64,000 nt of DNA, from contig NZ_CP045324.1 in NCBI RefSeq assembly GCF_009363275.1, forward strand, positions 3,658,001 through 3,722,000, in the 5' to 3' direction. A model generated the notes under the pieces. It saw nothing but the letters and a program-made list of their open reading frames with translations, did no database searches and was not told where the DNA came from. Source of the stretch: Marinobacter sp. THAF197a. Its GTDB lineage: Bacteria; Pseudomonadota; Gammaproteobacteria; Pseudomonadales; Oleiphilaceae. Below, piece after piece: positions 26,014-34,430 of the stretch; position 1 is the stretch's first letter, and each line of letters opens with the position of its first letter. The position numbers and the translations under genes were made by a program.

Positions 26014-26940
26014 ATGCGAATTGCCATGCCTTTTCGGCTGATGGCCGCGGCCCTCATGCTGGTCTTCTCAATGGTGAGCCACGCCAGCTACACCCAGACC
26101 CGCCACCCGATTGTGCTGGTTCATGGTGTGACCGGTTTCAACACCATCGGTGGTCTGGTCAACTATTTCCATACCATCCCCTGGAACCTGGAGCGCAGCG
26201 GCGCAAAGGTCTACACCGCCAGTGTTTCATTCGTAAACAGCAGTGAGCAGCGCGGTCAGCAGCTGGCCAACTACGTCAACAGTCTTGGTCACTCCAAGGT
26301 CAACCTGATGGCGCACAGCCAGGGCGCGCCCACCTCCCGGGTCACCGCCTCCCTGATTCCCCACCGCATTGCCTCTGTTACCTCAATCAATGGTGTCAAC
26401 AAGGGGTCGAAAGTCGCCGATGTCATCCGGGGCATACTGCCTCCCGGCAGTTACGTGGAAGGTGGGGTTGACGCCATCGCCAACGCGCTTGGAGGCCTGA
26501 TTAACGCTTTGTCTGGTTCCAACAACCCGCAGGACGGCGTTGCCGCGCTGGAAACCCTGACCACTCCGGGCACAACCAGCCTGAACAACGCCCTGGGCTG
26601 GAAAGGGGTTAACCGAAACGCCTGCGCCGGCACCGCTGAAGACGTCTGGATCAACGGTAACCGGGTGAAGTTCTTCTCCTGGACCGGGCGCGGCATCTGG
26701 ACCAACGTGTTCGACATTACCGATCCGTTCCTGGGCGTAACCTCTCTCGCCTTCGGCAGTGAGCCTAGTGATGGCCTGGTGGGCGTTTGCTCCACCATGA
26801 TGGGCAATGTGATCGGCACCCACTACGACATGAACCATGTCGATGCCATCAACCACCTGCTGGGTGCACGCTCACTCTGGACCAACCCGGTCAGCCTGTA
26901 CCGCAGCCACGCCAACCGTTTGAAGAACCGCGGATTGTGA
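26014..26940 (+). CDS. lip: Secreted triacylglycerol lipase (family I, foldase dependent)
   Basis: An exported lipase of 308 residues. The start at 26014 has AGGAG at six bases, and a signal peptide ends near SHA (residue 24). The alpha/beta-hydrolase features are the oxyanion-hole segment IVLVHGVTGF, the nucleophile elbow AHSQG (Ser 102), a catalytic Asp in SDGLVG and the His in THYDMNHVDAIN. Two Cys (NRNACAGT and VGVCST) match the disulfide of Pseudomonas family I lipases. Secretion is expected through the Sec system and a type II system encoded elsewhere. The downstream foldase, seven bases after the stop, is required for folding in the periplasm. Confidence 0.93.
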   Translation: MRIAMPFRLMAAALMLVFSMVSHASYTQTRHPIVLVHGVTGFNTIGGLVNYFHTIPWNLERSGAKVYTASVSFVNSSEQRGQQLANYVNSLGHSKVNLMAHSQGAPTSRVTASLIPHRIASVTSINGVNKGSKVADVIRGILPPGSYVEGGVDAIANALGGLINALSGSNNPQDGVAALETLTTPGTTSLNNALGWKGVNRNACAGTAEDVWINGNRVKFFSWTGRGIWTNVFDITDPFLGVTSLAFGSEPSDGLVGVCSTMMGNVIGTHYDMNHVDAINHLLGARSLWTNPVSLYRSHANRLKNRGL

Positions 26941-26947
26941 GAACAGT

Positions 26948-28042
26948 ATGACGAAACAACCCATCGCATTGCGTCGATGGGTGCTTCCCGGAGCATTGCT
27001 GGCTGTTGTGGCCGGCAGTGGCCTCTGGTGGGCACTGACGCCGCAAGCAGATACGGGCACCGCCAACACAACACCTCAGCAGGCAACTGAAAAGGCCGCT
27101 CAGCAGTCTGGTTCAACCAGCCTTGCCCCGACAGCCATTGTCGCCCCCAGCGCACCGGTTGCTGAAACCCGAACCCCGGAGTCCCTGGGTCCCAACCCAT
27201 TTGCGCCCTCACTGCAGGGTACCGATATAGACGGCGTTCTGCAGGCGGACGACAACGGTCAGCTGATCGTGAATCTGGAGGTCAGGGATTTCTTCGATTA
27301 TTTCCTGAGCACCGTCGGCGAGGTGTCACCGGAGACCGCCATTGGCCAGATTCAGCAGATGGCTCGCCAACACCTGCCCGAGAGCGCGGCACAACAAGCC
27401 CTCGCGTTACTGGACCAATACCTGGACTACAAACAGGCTTCCCTGGCGGTCATGCAAACCGAACTGGACCCGGCCCGCCAGCATGAACCCGCCTATCAGC
27501 TTTCTACTCTGGGTAATGCCCTGGCTCAGCTGAAGGGTCTGCGGCAACAAACCTTCGCACCCGATGCTCATCAAGCCTTCTTCGGCATGGAAGAAGCCTA
27601 CAGCGAATATACCCTGGCCACGCTGGCCATTCAGCAGCGGACCGACCTGACCGATCAGGGAAAACAGGCCCTGGTGGAATGGCACCGCAACCAGCTGCCA
27701 GACACCCTGAAATCCACCGAACAACGGCTGGAAGCCAGCGCACAACAACATCAGGAACGGGTTCTCGCCGTGGAGTCGGCCACCTCCCCGGAAGCGGCGG
27801 GACAACGACTCACCGAGCTGGGGCTTGATCGGCAGAGCGTTGACGGCGTCGTCAGTTACCTCCAGCAACAGGAAGCCTTCCAGGCTCGGTTCGAAAGCTT
27901 CCGGAAGGACCTGCAAAGCAGCGTTGCCGGCGGTCTCGTGGATGCCGAACAACAGCAACATCAGGAACAATTGTTACAGCAACACTTCCAGGATGAACAG
28001 GAACAGACCTGGGCAAGACTGAAGCTGCTGGATCAAAGCTGA
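26948..28042 (+). CDS. lifO: Lipase-specific foldase (lipase chaperone)
   Basis: A 364-residue periplasmic steric chaperone anchored by an N-terminal membrane helix (about 11-30), with a Pro/Ala/Thr-rich linker (31-80). The diagnostic motif RDFFDYFLSTVGE (about residue 113) matches the RxxFDYxLSxxGE motif of Lif proteins. The rest is helical and rich in Gln, as in the structure that wraps around its lipase. It lies directly after the lipase in one operon. Confidence 0.93.
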   Translation: MTKQPIALRRWVLPGALLAVVAGSGLWWALTPQADTGTANTTPQQATEKAAQQSGSTSLAPTAIVAPSAPVAETRTPESLGPNPFAPSLQGTDIDGVLQADDNGQLIVNLEVRDFFDYFLSTVGEVSPETAIGQIQQMARQHLPESAAQQALALLDQYLDYKQASLAVMQTELDPARQHEPAYQLSTLGNALAQLKGLRQQTFAPDAHQAFFGMEEAYSEYTLATLAIQQRTDLTDQGKQALVEWHRNQLPDTLKSTEQRLEASAQQHQERVLAVESATSPEAAGQRLTELGLDRQSVDGVVSYLQQQEAFQARFESFRKDLQSSVAGGLVDAEQQQHQEQLLQQHFQDEQEQTWARLKLLDQS

Positions 28043-28116
28043 TCATAATGTGCGGAAGCGCCTGAACTCGGCGCTGCCGCGTATTACAATCGGGCGAAGA
28101 CGCAGTAGGACCCGAT

Positions 28117-29472
28117 ATGAACGCTGAACAAATCCAACAACAGCAAGCGCTGGGCTTCAGGTCTCTGAACTTTACCCCCAGGCTGGAGCCCGTTTACCGG
28201 AAATCCAGATCAGCCATGATTCGGCAACGGGCAAGGCCGGTGTCGATTGCCGGCCTGGCCCTGTACCTGGTCTATGCGATCGTAGACATTCTCACCCTGC
28301 CTCCGGAGCTGGCCAGCATCACCGCCGGGGTGCGCCTGGGCTTAGTCTGCCCGATAATCATCCTGGTGCTCGTACTCGCCTATCAGGACAAGCCTTCCGA
28401 CCAGACGTTCGAGAAACTGTATACGATCGCCTATCTGGTTGGCGGTGTCGGTGTGATCGCCATTATCCTGGCGGCCCGAAAACAAGACTATCCGCTGCCC
28501 TATGAGGGCATGATCCTGATGCTGATGTTCGGCTATTTCGCCATGGGCCTACCATTCAAAACCGCGGCCACCGCTTCCGGTTTTCTGGTCATCGCCTACT
28601 TGAGCACAGAGGCCTTTGCGGGCACGCCCACCCCCGCCGTCCTGAGCAATGGCTTCTTTCTGCTGACCGCAAACGCCATCGGCATGATAGGTTCCTGGGT
28701 CAGCGAATACCGGCATCGTGCGCACTTTCTGGACCGCCAGCTATTGGACCTGATGCACCAGGCCACTGAAGCTGAAAGCCGGCGAAAGACCGAACTGATT
28801 ACCGCCGCCAGCCACGATCTGCGCCAGCCTTTGAATGCTATTTACATCACCCTGGAAAACCTGAAACCAGGCGAACAGGATAACCACCAGAGCTCCGTCA
28901 TTGCTCAAGTCAAAGACATGGTGGCCCAGCTACGCCGCCTGCTCGGAACCGTGCTCGACAGCGCTCGCCTGAGTGAAGGGATGATCCAACCGGAAATAGT
29001 GCCGGTCAGCCTCGAGGCCATGGTTCAGGAACTACACGACCTGATGAACGAGACGCTCGGCCAACGCAATATCACTCTGACCATCGAACCACAGCCTGCC
29101 GGATACCCCGTTCTGGCTGACCCGGGCCTGTTGCTGCGCATACTGCAGAACCTGGTGATCAATGCGGCCGACCATAGCGGTGGCAATGCCATTACCGTCA
29201 GCAGCCAATGCCAGGACCACTGGGTAACGCTGCGGGTAGCCGACAACGGCAAAGGGGTGGCGCCAGAGCTGGGGGAGCAGTTGTTCCAGCCCTACGTCCG
29301 TGGCAACAGCCCGGCGCCCTGCCCGGGGCTTGGTTTGGGGCTGACCATCGTCCGGGAATTCACCGGCCTGATGGATGGCCGGTGCGGTGTCGACTCCCGG
29401 CCTCACCAGGGTAGCGTGTTCTGGATTGAGCTACCGGCCACTACAACCAGCCAAGCGCCCGGGCCTTGTTAA
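28117..29472 (+). CDS. Membrane sensor histidine kinase
   Basis: A 451-residue kinase. Six hydrophobic segments (about 42-200) form the sensor; no periplasmic domain of size is present. The H box is LITAASHDLRQPLNAIYITL (about residue 228), followed by N (NLVINAADHS), G1 (VADNGKGVAPELG) and G2 (GLGLGLTIVREF) boxes of the ATPase domain. The sequence resembles hybrid kinases but lacks a receiver. The last 32 bases overlap the end of the convergent response-regulator gene, which is the obvious partner. Confidence 0.9.
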   Translation: MNAEQIQQQQALGFRSLNFTPRLEPVYRKSRSAMIRQRARPVSIAGLALYLVYAIVDILTLPPELASITAGVRLGLVCPIIILVLVLAYQDKPSDQTFEKLYTIAYLVGGVGVIAIILAARKQDYPLPYEGMILMLMFGYFAMGLPFKTAATASGFLVIAYLSTEAFAGTPTPAVLSNGFFLLTANAIGMIGSWVSEYRHRAHFLDRQLLDLMHQATEAESRRKTELITAASHDLRQPLNAIYITLENLKPGEQDNHQSSVIAQVKDMVAQLRRLLGTVLDSARLSEGMIQPEIVPVSLEAMVQELHDLMNETLGQRNITLTIEPQPAGYPVLADPGLLLRILQNLVINAADHSGGNAITVSSQCQDHWVTLRVADNGKGVAPELGEQLFQPYVRGNSPAPCPGLGLGLTIVREFTGLMDGRCGVDSRPHQGSVFWIELPATTTSQAPGPC

Positions 29473-30103
29473 CGCACTCTGTCCGGTTGTGAACACCAAG
29501 CTGGGTGAAGATCGCCTTCAGGTGGGTTTTCACGGTGTGTTCGGTCAGGTCCAGGCTTTGGCAGATGCGTTTGTTGGGGAACCCCTGAGCCAGCAGGGAC
29601 AACACCTCCCGCTGCCGTGGCGTCAGGGGAAGGTCGTCAGTAGCGAAAGCCGTCAGGCCCCCGGGGAAGTAGCTCTGCCCCTGTCCCACTGCTCGCATCA
29701 TTCGCACCAGTGATGCCCTGCTTGCGGATTTGGCAAGAAAACCTTTGGCACCGGCGGCCCTGGCGGCTCGCACCGTCCCTTCGTCATCGCTGCTGGAAAT
29801 GATGACAATGGGCGGCTTGGCACTCTGACCAGACAGCCGGGCGAACAGAGATAGCCCCACCTCACCGTTGAGGGCGACATCCAGCAGCACCAGATCAATG
29901 TTGTCATCGTGCCTCAAGGCATCGGCAGCTTGTTCAACCGACGAGACAATTTTCACCTGCGCTGCCAGCATCTCCTGCTGAATCAGACCAGCCAGTCCTT
30001 GAGCAAACAGCGCATGGTCGTCCACCAACAGCACCCTCCCGAAGAGTGATACTGCCGATGCCGGGGCGGATTCGGCACCCCGACCAAGCGTTGTCGCAAT
30101 CAT
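29441..30103 (-). CDS. LuxR/NarL-type response regulator
   Basis: A 220-residue regulator. The receiver domain (about 23-140) has GRVLLVDDHALF with the acidic pair and DLVLLDVAL with the phosphorylated Asp; Lys lies in AKGFLAKSA. A C-terminal LuxR helix-turn-helix (about 155-218) reads LTPRQREVLSLLAQGFPNKRI and HTVKTHLKAIFTQLGVHNRTE. The start has GGGAG at seven bases. It is convergent with, and overlaps by 32 bases, the histidine kinase gene. The most likely partner is that kinase. Targets are unknown. Confidence 0.92.
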   Translation of the reverse strand: MIATTLGRGAESAPASAVSLFGRVLLVDDHALFAQGLAGLIQQEMLAAQVKIVSSVEQAADALRHDDNIDLVLLDVALNGEVGLSLFARLSGQSAKPPIVIISSSDDEGTVRAARAAGAKGFLAKSASRASLVRMMRAVGQGQSYFPGGLTAFATDDLPLTPRQREVLSLLAQGFPNKRICQSLDLTEHTVKTHLKAIFTQLGVHNRTECVNKARALGWL

Positions 30104-30245
30104 TCACAGTCTCCCGCACTGTTTATTTTTGTTTCCGGAGATACGCCACTATAAGCCAGCCAGACCAATCACTCAGCGGCCTGCTTAACACTTTATTACA
30201 TAGGTGCCTGTTCTTATCTGCTCACTGCAGCCGACTGAAACACAA

Positions 30246-30263
30246 ATGTCATAATTCTGAAGC
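30246..30263 (+). promoter_or_regulatory. Possible Pho box upstream of the PstS-OmpA gene
   Basis: ATGTCATAATTCTGAAGC matches the PhoB box CTGTCATAWAWCTGTCAY at 13 of 18 positions, with the first half almost intact. A TATAAA lies at 30290-30295, farther downstream than the usual spacing. The match gains weight only from the phosphate-binding-like product. Confidence 0.35.
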
Positions 30264-30310
30264 ATGCTTCCCATTACTCAACCATCTGTTATAAATAGGT
30301 TTTTCAACTA

Positions 30311-31627
30311 ATGGCGAAACCACCAAGGAAGTTTTTAACTCTCTGCCTGTTCGTGCTCACGGCGGTCGTGCTGTCTCCAGCATCCGCCCATGAGCTTGAA
30401 ATACACGGGTCGAACACCGTTGGCGCCACGCTGGCCCCCATGTTGGTCTCCGGGTATCTGCAGCAGCTTGGCGACGGCAACCCCAGCAGCCGGCCCACTG
30501 GTGAGGAAAATGAACAGATCCTCAGTGCCAACGCCGGCGGCCGGAATCTCAGTGTTCTGGTGGCGGCGCATGGCTCGAGCACCGGCTTTCGAACCCTCGC
30601 CAGCGGCCGGGCCGGCATCTGGGCATCATCCCGACCGGTGAAGCCATCCGAGGCCGACCAGGTGCGTGCGCAAGCCGATCTCACCGCGCTGGAAAGCGAG
30701 CATGTGATTGCCATTGATGGCCTCGCCATCCTGGTGCACCCATCCAATCCGATCAATCAGCTCAGTATCGACACCATCGGCCAGATCTTTGCCGGTGAGA
30801 TTCGCAATTGGTCAGAGCTCGGAGGCAGTAACCGGGCTATCACCCTGTACGCGCGGGACGACCGCTCCGGTACCTGGGACACCTTCAAATCCCTGGTGCT
30901 GGGCAAAGCCTACGCCCTGCACCCTGAAGCACTGCGTTACGAATCCAACGATCAGCTCTCTGATGATGTGTCCAGAGACCCGGGTGGAATCGGTTTCTCA
31001 GGCCTGGCCTCTGTACGCAACAGCAAACTGTTGGCGGTTTCCGACGGCAACGCACCGGCCCTGAAACCGAACCAGCTCACCGTTGCCAGTGAGGACTACC
31101 CGTTATCCAGGCGACTGTTCATGTACACCATGGGTGATCGCACGCCGGAATTGGCCGCCCAGTTGATCGAGTTTGCCCTGGGCACCAACGGCCAGGCCCT
31201 GGTAGCCGAATCCGGTTTTATTTCCCAGAACCCGATTGCGGTGAAACCGGACTTCGATGCCTCCGTGCCGCTGACCTTCCGTCGCCTGACTGAGAACTAC
31301 CAACGGCTGACCGTAAACTTCCGGTTTTCTGAAGGCCGCACCAAGCTGGACAACAAAGCACAACGGGATCTGATGCGAGTGATGCACTATCTCGAAGCGC
31401 AAGGACGCTCAGCGGAAGACCTGTTGCTGATCGGTTTCGCCGACACCCAGAGCCATGAACTGAGGGCCCAGATGATCTCCGAACTGCGGGCGCTCTCTGT
31501 GCGCAAAGCGTTAAACGAGGCAGGCCTGCCCCGGGTCGCCTACACTGGTTATGGGCACTATATGCCGGTGGGCGGCACCGGCAATCAACGTAACGGCCGA
31601 GTGGAAGTCTGGATCAAAGAACAATAG
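30311..31627 (+). CDS. PstS-like phosphate-binding domain fused to an OmpA-type domain
   Basis: A 438-residue exported protein. The signal peptide ends near SPASA (residue 26). Residues 27-300 are a PstS-type binding domain: IHGSNTVGATLAPMLV, then a FAGEIRNWSELGG and RDDRSGTWDTFKSLVLG pair that shapes an anion site. Residues 318-436 resemble the OmpA C-terminal peptidoglycan-binding fold, with IGFADTQS (Asp) and NQRNGRVEVWI (Arg) at the ligand positions. Together they suggest a periplasmic protein held at the cell wall that binds phosphate or a related anion. It is not next to pst transport genes. A weak Pho box lies upstream and a perfect palindrome after the stop. Confidence 0.85.
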   Translation: MAKPPRKFLTLCLFVLTAVVLSPASAHELEIHGSNTVGATLAPMLVSGYLQQLGDGNPSSRPTGEENEQILSANAGGRNLSVLVAAHGSSTGFRTLASGRAGIWASSRPVKPSEADQVRAQADLTALESEHVIAIDGLAILVHPSNPINQLSIDTIGQIFAGEIRNWSELGGSNRAITLYARDDRSGTWDTFKSLVLGKAYALHPEALRYESNDQLSDDVSRDPGGIGFSGLASVRNSKLLAVSDGNAPALKPNQLTVASEDYPLSRRLFMYTMGDRTPELAAQLIEFALGTNGQALVAESGFISQNPIAVKPDFDASVPLTFRRLTENYQRLTVNFRFSEGRTKLDNKAQRDLMRVMHYLEAQGRSAEDLLLIGFADTQSHELRAQMISELRALSVRKALNEAGLPRVAYTGYGHYMPVGGTGNQRNGRVEVWIKEQ

Positions 31628-31642
31628 CACCGGATAGACAGG

Positions 31643-31671
31643 AGGCTTGGACGAAAGTTTCGTCCAAGCCT
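31643..31671. terminator. Perfect palindrome after the PstS-OmpA gene
   Basis: AGGCTTGGACGAAA (31643-31656) and TTTCGTCCAAGCCT (31658-31671) pair over 14 bases around a single G. It starts 16 bases after the stop. There is no T tract, so it may be a terminator of weak type or an operator for the promoter at 31697. Confidence 0.5.
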
Positions 31672-31696
31672 TCGGCAATCCCCTATCCGCACCGCT

Positions 31697-31725
31697 ATCA
31701 CAGATATGTTTGGGTTTCCTATACT
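31697..31725 (+). promoter_or_regulatory. Promoter of the aminotransferase gene
   Basis: ATCACA (31697-31702), a 17-base spacer and TATACT (31720-31725). Transcription would start near 31732, 27 bases before the ATG at 31759. Confidence 0.5.
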
Positions 31726-31758
31726 GCCGTTGTCACCACCAACCAACAGACCGGGACA

Positions 31759-33054
31759 ATGGACATCAAAAAAGACCATCGCTTCGCCATCAACCTGAAC
31801 GTTCGGGGCATCCAGCCCTCTTCCACCCTGCGCATCAACGAGCTGAGTAACCAGCTACGTTCCGAGGGCAAGGACATCATCAAACTGGGCCTGGGCCAGT
31901 CTCCGTTCCCGGTGCCAGAGCGCGTGGTTGATGCCCTCAAAGAGCACGCCCACGAGAAAGATTACCTGCCGGTGAAAGGCCTCAAAGGCCTGCGCGAGGC
32001 TATTGCCGGTTACATTAACCGGGCCGAGCGTATGCGTTGCACCTGGGAAGACGTGCTGATCGGCCCGGGCTCGAAAGAGCTGCTGTTTATTCTGCAGCTG
32101 GCCTACTACGGTGACCTGCTGATTCCGCGCCCGAGCTGGGTATCCTATGCGCCCCAGGCCCGAATCATCGGCCGCTCGGTACACTGGCTGCCCACCCACG
32201 CGGAGAACAACTGGCAGCTGACCGCAGAAGAGCTGGACATCATCTGCCGGGACGACCCGTCGCGCCCGCGTATCCTGATCCTGAACTACCCGTCCAACCC
32301 CACCGGTTGCACCTACACCGACGACCAGTTGCTGGCCATCGCCAACGTGGCGCGCAAGTACAACCTGATACTGTTATCGGATGAGATCTACGGTGAAGTG
32401 CACTTTGAGGGCAAGCATAAATCCATCGCCCGTTATTACCCGGAGGGCACCATCATCAGCACCGGCATGAGCAAGTGGTTGGGTGCCGGCGGCTGGCGCC
32501 TTGGCGCCTTCATCTTCCCGTCGGAACTGCGCCCGCTACAGGATGCCATGGCCATCATTGCCAGTGAGACCTTCACCTCCACCGCAGCGCCTATCCAGCA
32601 TGCTGCCATCACCGCCTTTGACGGTGGCGAGGACATCGACGAGTACCTGAAACAGTCCCGTCGGGTGCTGAAAGTGGTGGGTGAATACGTTTACACCCGT
32701 TTGAGCGCCATGGGTGCAGTGGTGCAAAAGCCGGAGGGGGCCTTCTACCTGTTCCCGGATTTCTCCAGCTTCAGCGACAGACTGGCCCGCAGGGATATCA
32801 AGACCGCCCAGGCGTTCTGCACCGCCCTGCTCGAAGACACCGGCGTGGCCATTCTGCCCTCCAGTGACTTCGGCTTTGTGCCGGACCACCTGGGCGCGCG
32901 CCTGGCGTTCGTTGACTTCGATGGCACCCAGGCCCTGGGCCTGGCCGGTGGTGACTACGCCGAGCAGGCGCTGGGCGACGATTTCGTCAAACAGGCCTGC
33001 CCGCGCATTGTGCTGGCCATGGACAAGATGGAGAAGTGGCTGAACAGCCTGTAA
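31759..33054 (+). CDS. Class I/II pyridoxal-phosphate aminotransferase
   Basis: A 431-residue aminotransferase of fold type I. Seen are NYPSNPTGCTYTDDQL (Asn/Pro/Gly of the substrate pocket), LLSDEIYGEVHF with the Asp that holds the PLP nitrogen, and STGMSKWLGAGGWRLG with the Schiff-base Lys and phosphate-binding Arg. This is the aspartate aminotransferase-like group; the amino donor is not identifiable from sequence. It has its own promoter. It is followed 48 bases later by the inositol-phosphatase-family gene on the same strand. Confidence 0.88.
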   Translation: MDIKKDHRFAINLNVRGIQPSSTLRINELSNQLRSEGKDIIKLGLGQSPFPVPERVVDALKEHAHEKDYLPVKGLKGLREAIAGYINRAERMRCTWEDVLIGPGSKELLFILQLAYYGDLLIPRPSWVSYAPQARIIGRSVHWLPTHAENNWQLTAEELDIICRDDPSRPRILILNYPSNPTGCTYTDDQLLAIANVARKYNLILLSDEIYGEVHFEGKHKSIARYYPEGTIISTGMSKWLGAGGWRLGAFIFPSELRPLQDAMAIIASETFTSTAAPIQHAAITAFDGGEDIDEYLKQSRRVLKVVGEYVYTRLSAMGAVVQKPEGAFYLFPDFSSFSDRLARRDIKTAQAFCTALLEDTGVAILPSSDFGFVPDHLGARLAFVDFDGTQALGLAGGDYAEQALGDDFVKQACPRIVLAMDKMEKWLNSL

Positions 33055-33102
33055 GCCTGCCGTGTTAGACTGGCACCCTCACGTTTTCGAACCGGGGGTG
33101 CC

Positions 33103-33927
33103 ATGTCTGATTCTGTTTCTCTGCGCGAAATCACCGATTTTGCCGAAGCCCTGGCCAGAGAGGCCGGCGAGCTGATCCGCCACGAGCGCCAGGAAAACAC
33201 CCTGCGCACCGACTACAAGCAGCAGACGGAACTGGTTACCCACGCCGATGTGATGGCCGATGAATTCATCACCGGCGCCATCCGCGAACGCTTCCCCGAT
33301 CACCGCATTTTGTCTGAAGAAACCATGCCGGACCTGTCCCAGGCAGAGGAGCTGGACACGCCGCTGTGGATCATCGACCCCATCGACGGCACGGTAAACT
33401 ACGCCTATGGGCACCCGCAGGTGGCGGTGTCGATTGCCTATGCGGAGCGCGGTCAGGTGCAGGTAGGTGTGGTACACGCGCCGTTCCCGAATGAAACCTT
33501 CCGGGCCACCAAGGGCGAAGGCGCCACCCTGAATGGCCAGGCCATTCGCCACAGCGGCGCTAAGGAACCCCGGCAAAGCCTGTTTGCCACCGGCTTCCCC
33601 TACACCAAGGACAACCTGGAACCGCTGGTAAGGCGGCTGGATGCGATGATTCACCAGTGCCGGGACCTGCGCCGCATTGGTTCGGCGGCCCTGGACATCT
33701 GCTGGGTGGCCTGTGGCCGCCTGGATATCTACTACGAGAACGTCAGCCCCTGGGACTTCGCCGCCGCCCGCCTGATTGCCTGGGAAGCCGGCGCCACGGT
33801 GGGCCACTTCAGCGACGTGCCCGATGGCTACCCGGCCGATCTCTGGGGCCGCGATATCCTCATCTCCGCCCCGGCCGTATGGGAGCCCGTACGGGCCACA
33901 CTCCGTTCTGCTTCGGGTTATGACTGA
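33103..33927 (+). CDS. Inositol monophosphatase-family phosphatase
   Basis: A 274-residue magnesium-dependent phosphatase. The metal-binding motifs are all there: ILSEET (Glu), WIIDPIDGTVNYAYG (Asp-Pro-Ile-Asp-Gly-Thr) and, near the C-terminus, ISPWD-like NVSPWDFAAARLIAWEAGA. The family includes SuhB, CysQ and histidinol-phosphate phosphatases; nothing here tells which substrate it uses. It ends before the mirror-image hairpin pair that separates it from the convergent slmA gene. Confidence 0.88.
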   Translation: MSDSVSLREITDFAEALAREAGELIRHERQENTLRTDYKQQTELVTHADVMADEFITGAIRERFPDHRILSEETMPDLSQAEELDTPLWIIDPIDGTVNYAYGHPQVAVSIAYAERGQVQVGVVHAPFPNETFRATKGEGATLNGQAIRHSGAKEPRQSLFATGFPYTKDNLEPLVRRLDAMIHQCRDLRRIGSAALDICWVACGRLDIYYENVSPWDFAAARLIAWEAGATVGHFSDVPDGYPADLWGRDILISAPAVWEPVRATLRSASGYD

Positions 33928-33960
33928 AGCTGGGGTGTTTGTTTCTGGCGGTCTGGATTT

Positions 33961-33982
33961 GGAGTTTGGGCACGCCTAGCCT
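33961..33982 (+). repeat. Left outer arm of the mirror-image repeat pair
   Basis: This 22-base segment, beginning GGAGTTTGGG, matches the reverse complement of 34373-34394 at 20 of 22 positions. Weaker matching continues outwards (33934-33960 against 34395-34426). It flanks the hairpin at 34029-34138 on its left. Confidence 0.7.
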
Positions 33983-34028
33983 TCCAGTTTGGGAGTATGG
34001 GTACACGCAGCCTTTGAGTTTCGGGAGT

Positions 34029-34138
34029 GTTGTGGGCGGGGGTTGCCTTCGCAGAAACGCTACAAGCACGTCCGTGTGCGCTTCGCTCCGGCCATCCATG
34101 GCCTTCGAGATTCTGCGAAGGCAACCCCCGCCCACAAC
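34029..34138. repeat. Variable-arm hairpin element, copy 1
   Basis: Arms 34029-34056 and 34111-34138 are a perfect 28-base inverted repeat; the 54-base core 34057-34110 contains two smaller palindromes, GCAC...GTGC and GGCCATCCATGGCC. The core is the reverse complement of the core of copy 2 with five differences. It lies between the convergent inositol-phosphatase gene and slmA, in a 503-base gap (33928-34430) that has no gene. Confidence 0.85.
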
Positions 34139-34245
34139 GATCGAGCTCCGATGAGATAGCGGTTCTACCGAAACTGAATTAATCGAGCAGTATGGATGCT
34201 AATTACACAGAAGCGTTTTTAATGCGATTTCCGTGAGATCGAAAA

Positions 34246-34355
34246 GGCACTGGCTGGAGACCCTTTCCCGAAATCTCGGAGGCCAGGGATGGCCGGAGCG
34301 AAGCGCACATGGATGTGCTCGTAGCGTTTTCGGGAAAGGGTCTCCAGCCAGTGCC
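34246..34355. repeat. Variable-arm hairpin element, copy 2
   Basis: Arms 34246-34273 and 34328-34355 are again a perfect 28-base inverted repeat, core 34274-34327 of 54 bases. In the same orientation its arms agree with those of copy 1 at 14 of 28 positions, yet both are fully self-paired. It is inverted relative to copy 1. The 107 bases between the copies (34139-34245) show no gene. Confidence 0.85.
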
Positions 34356-34372
34356 GAACCCCAAAGACAAGC

Positions 34373-34394
34373 AGGCTAGACGTACCCAAACTCC
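34373..34394 (-). repeat. Right outer arm of the mirror-image repeat pair
   Basis: Partner of 33961-33982 in inverted orientation, 20 of 22 bases identical. The two arms enclose both hairpin copies, so the unit that was duplicated is larger than the hairpin alone. Confidence 0.7.
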
Positions 34395-34430
34395 CAACCC
34401 ATCAGGCTACCGGCAAACAAACCACCAATC

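Noticed and set aside
34057..34110. tRNA-like or attC recombination site in the hairpin core
   Set aside because: No acceptor stem, anticodon arm or CCA, and no conserved attC ends or integrase gene.
34029..34355. Hairpin copies 1 and 2 as plain bidirectional terminators
   Set aside because: They lie between convergent genes, but there are no T tracts, the arms are long with a 54-base core, and the same core recurs inside the trp operon.
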